Source of the DNA: an uncultured Mycoplasma sp.
Lineage (GTDB): Bacteria > Bacillota_I > Bacilli_A > RF39 > UBA660
DNA length: 5,729 bases
Assembly (NCBI GenBank): GCA_905209745.1
Contig: CAJLUG010000067.1
Span: 1-5,729, forward strand
Reading direction: 5' to 3'
Shown here: piece after piece, positions 5,704 through 5,729 of the stretch
Layout of the letters: every line of letters begins with the position of its first letter
Position numbering within the stretch: the stretch's first letter is position 1
The notes under the pieces: generated by a model
Seen by the model: only the letters and a program-made list of their open reading frames with translations
What the model was told of the DNA's origin: nothing
Databases searched by the model: none
Made by a program: the position numbers and the translations under genes

Positions 5704-5729
5704 AGGATATGTTTAAACAGAAAAAATAT
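5704..5729 (-). promoter_or_regulatory. Possible sigma-E-type promoter for yabP
   Basis: Minus-strand ATATT (5725-5729), 13 bases, then CATATCCT (5704-5711). This resembles the B. subtilis sigma-E pattern of an ATATT-like -35 and a CATACAnT-like -10. The -35 sits at the window edge and the predicted start near 5698 would leave a very short leader. The match is weak; it is proposed mainly because yabP is a sigma-E gene in B. subtilis. Confidence 0.3.

Overview
This window comes from an AT-rich, low-GC Gram-positive (Firmicutes/Bacilli-like) chromosome. All seven recognisable genes lie on the minus strand. In transcription order, from the right edge to the left, they are yabP, yabQ, divIC, tilS, ftsH, dusB and a truncated RDD-family membrane protein gene. 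The order yabP-yabQ-divIC followed by tilS-ftsH is a known conserved Firmicutes neighbourhood. YabP and YabQ suggest that the organism, or its recent ancestor, makes endospores. Strong AGGAGG-type ribosome binding sites fit a Bacilli-like host. The sequence alone does not identify a species.

Right part (about 5123-5729): the sporulation pair yabP and yabQ overlap by one base (TAATG). A weak sigma-E-like promoter candidate lies at the extreme right edge. Middle part (about 3383-5122): divIC (septum formation) has its own TATAAT-type promoter and is followed by tilS, which modifies tRNA-Ile2. Left part (1-3382): ftsH (membrane AAA+ zinc protease) starts right after tilS, with its ribosome binding site over the tilS stop codon. 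A weak terminator-like hairpin and a good extended -10 promoter separate ftsH from dusB. The dusB 3' end carries the ribosome binding site for the RDD-family gene, which overlaps it by 11 bases and runs off the left edge.

The locus therefore looks like a compact, partly re-promoted housekeeping cluster joining spore cortex, division, tRNA modification and membrane proteolysis functions. I see no mobile element, CRISPR array, tRNA or rRNA, and no wholly new system. The most unusual feature is a Rho-N/SAP-like helical tail on the C-terminus of FtsH. Smaller points of interest are three start codons that the promoters and ribosome binding sites place downstream of the longest open frame, an SAGPDS variant of the TilS PP-loop, and the lack of hprT between tilS and ftsH.
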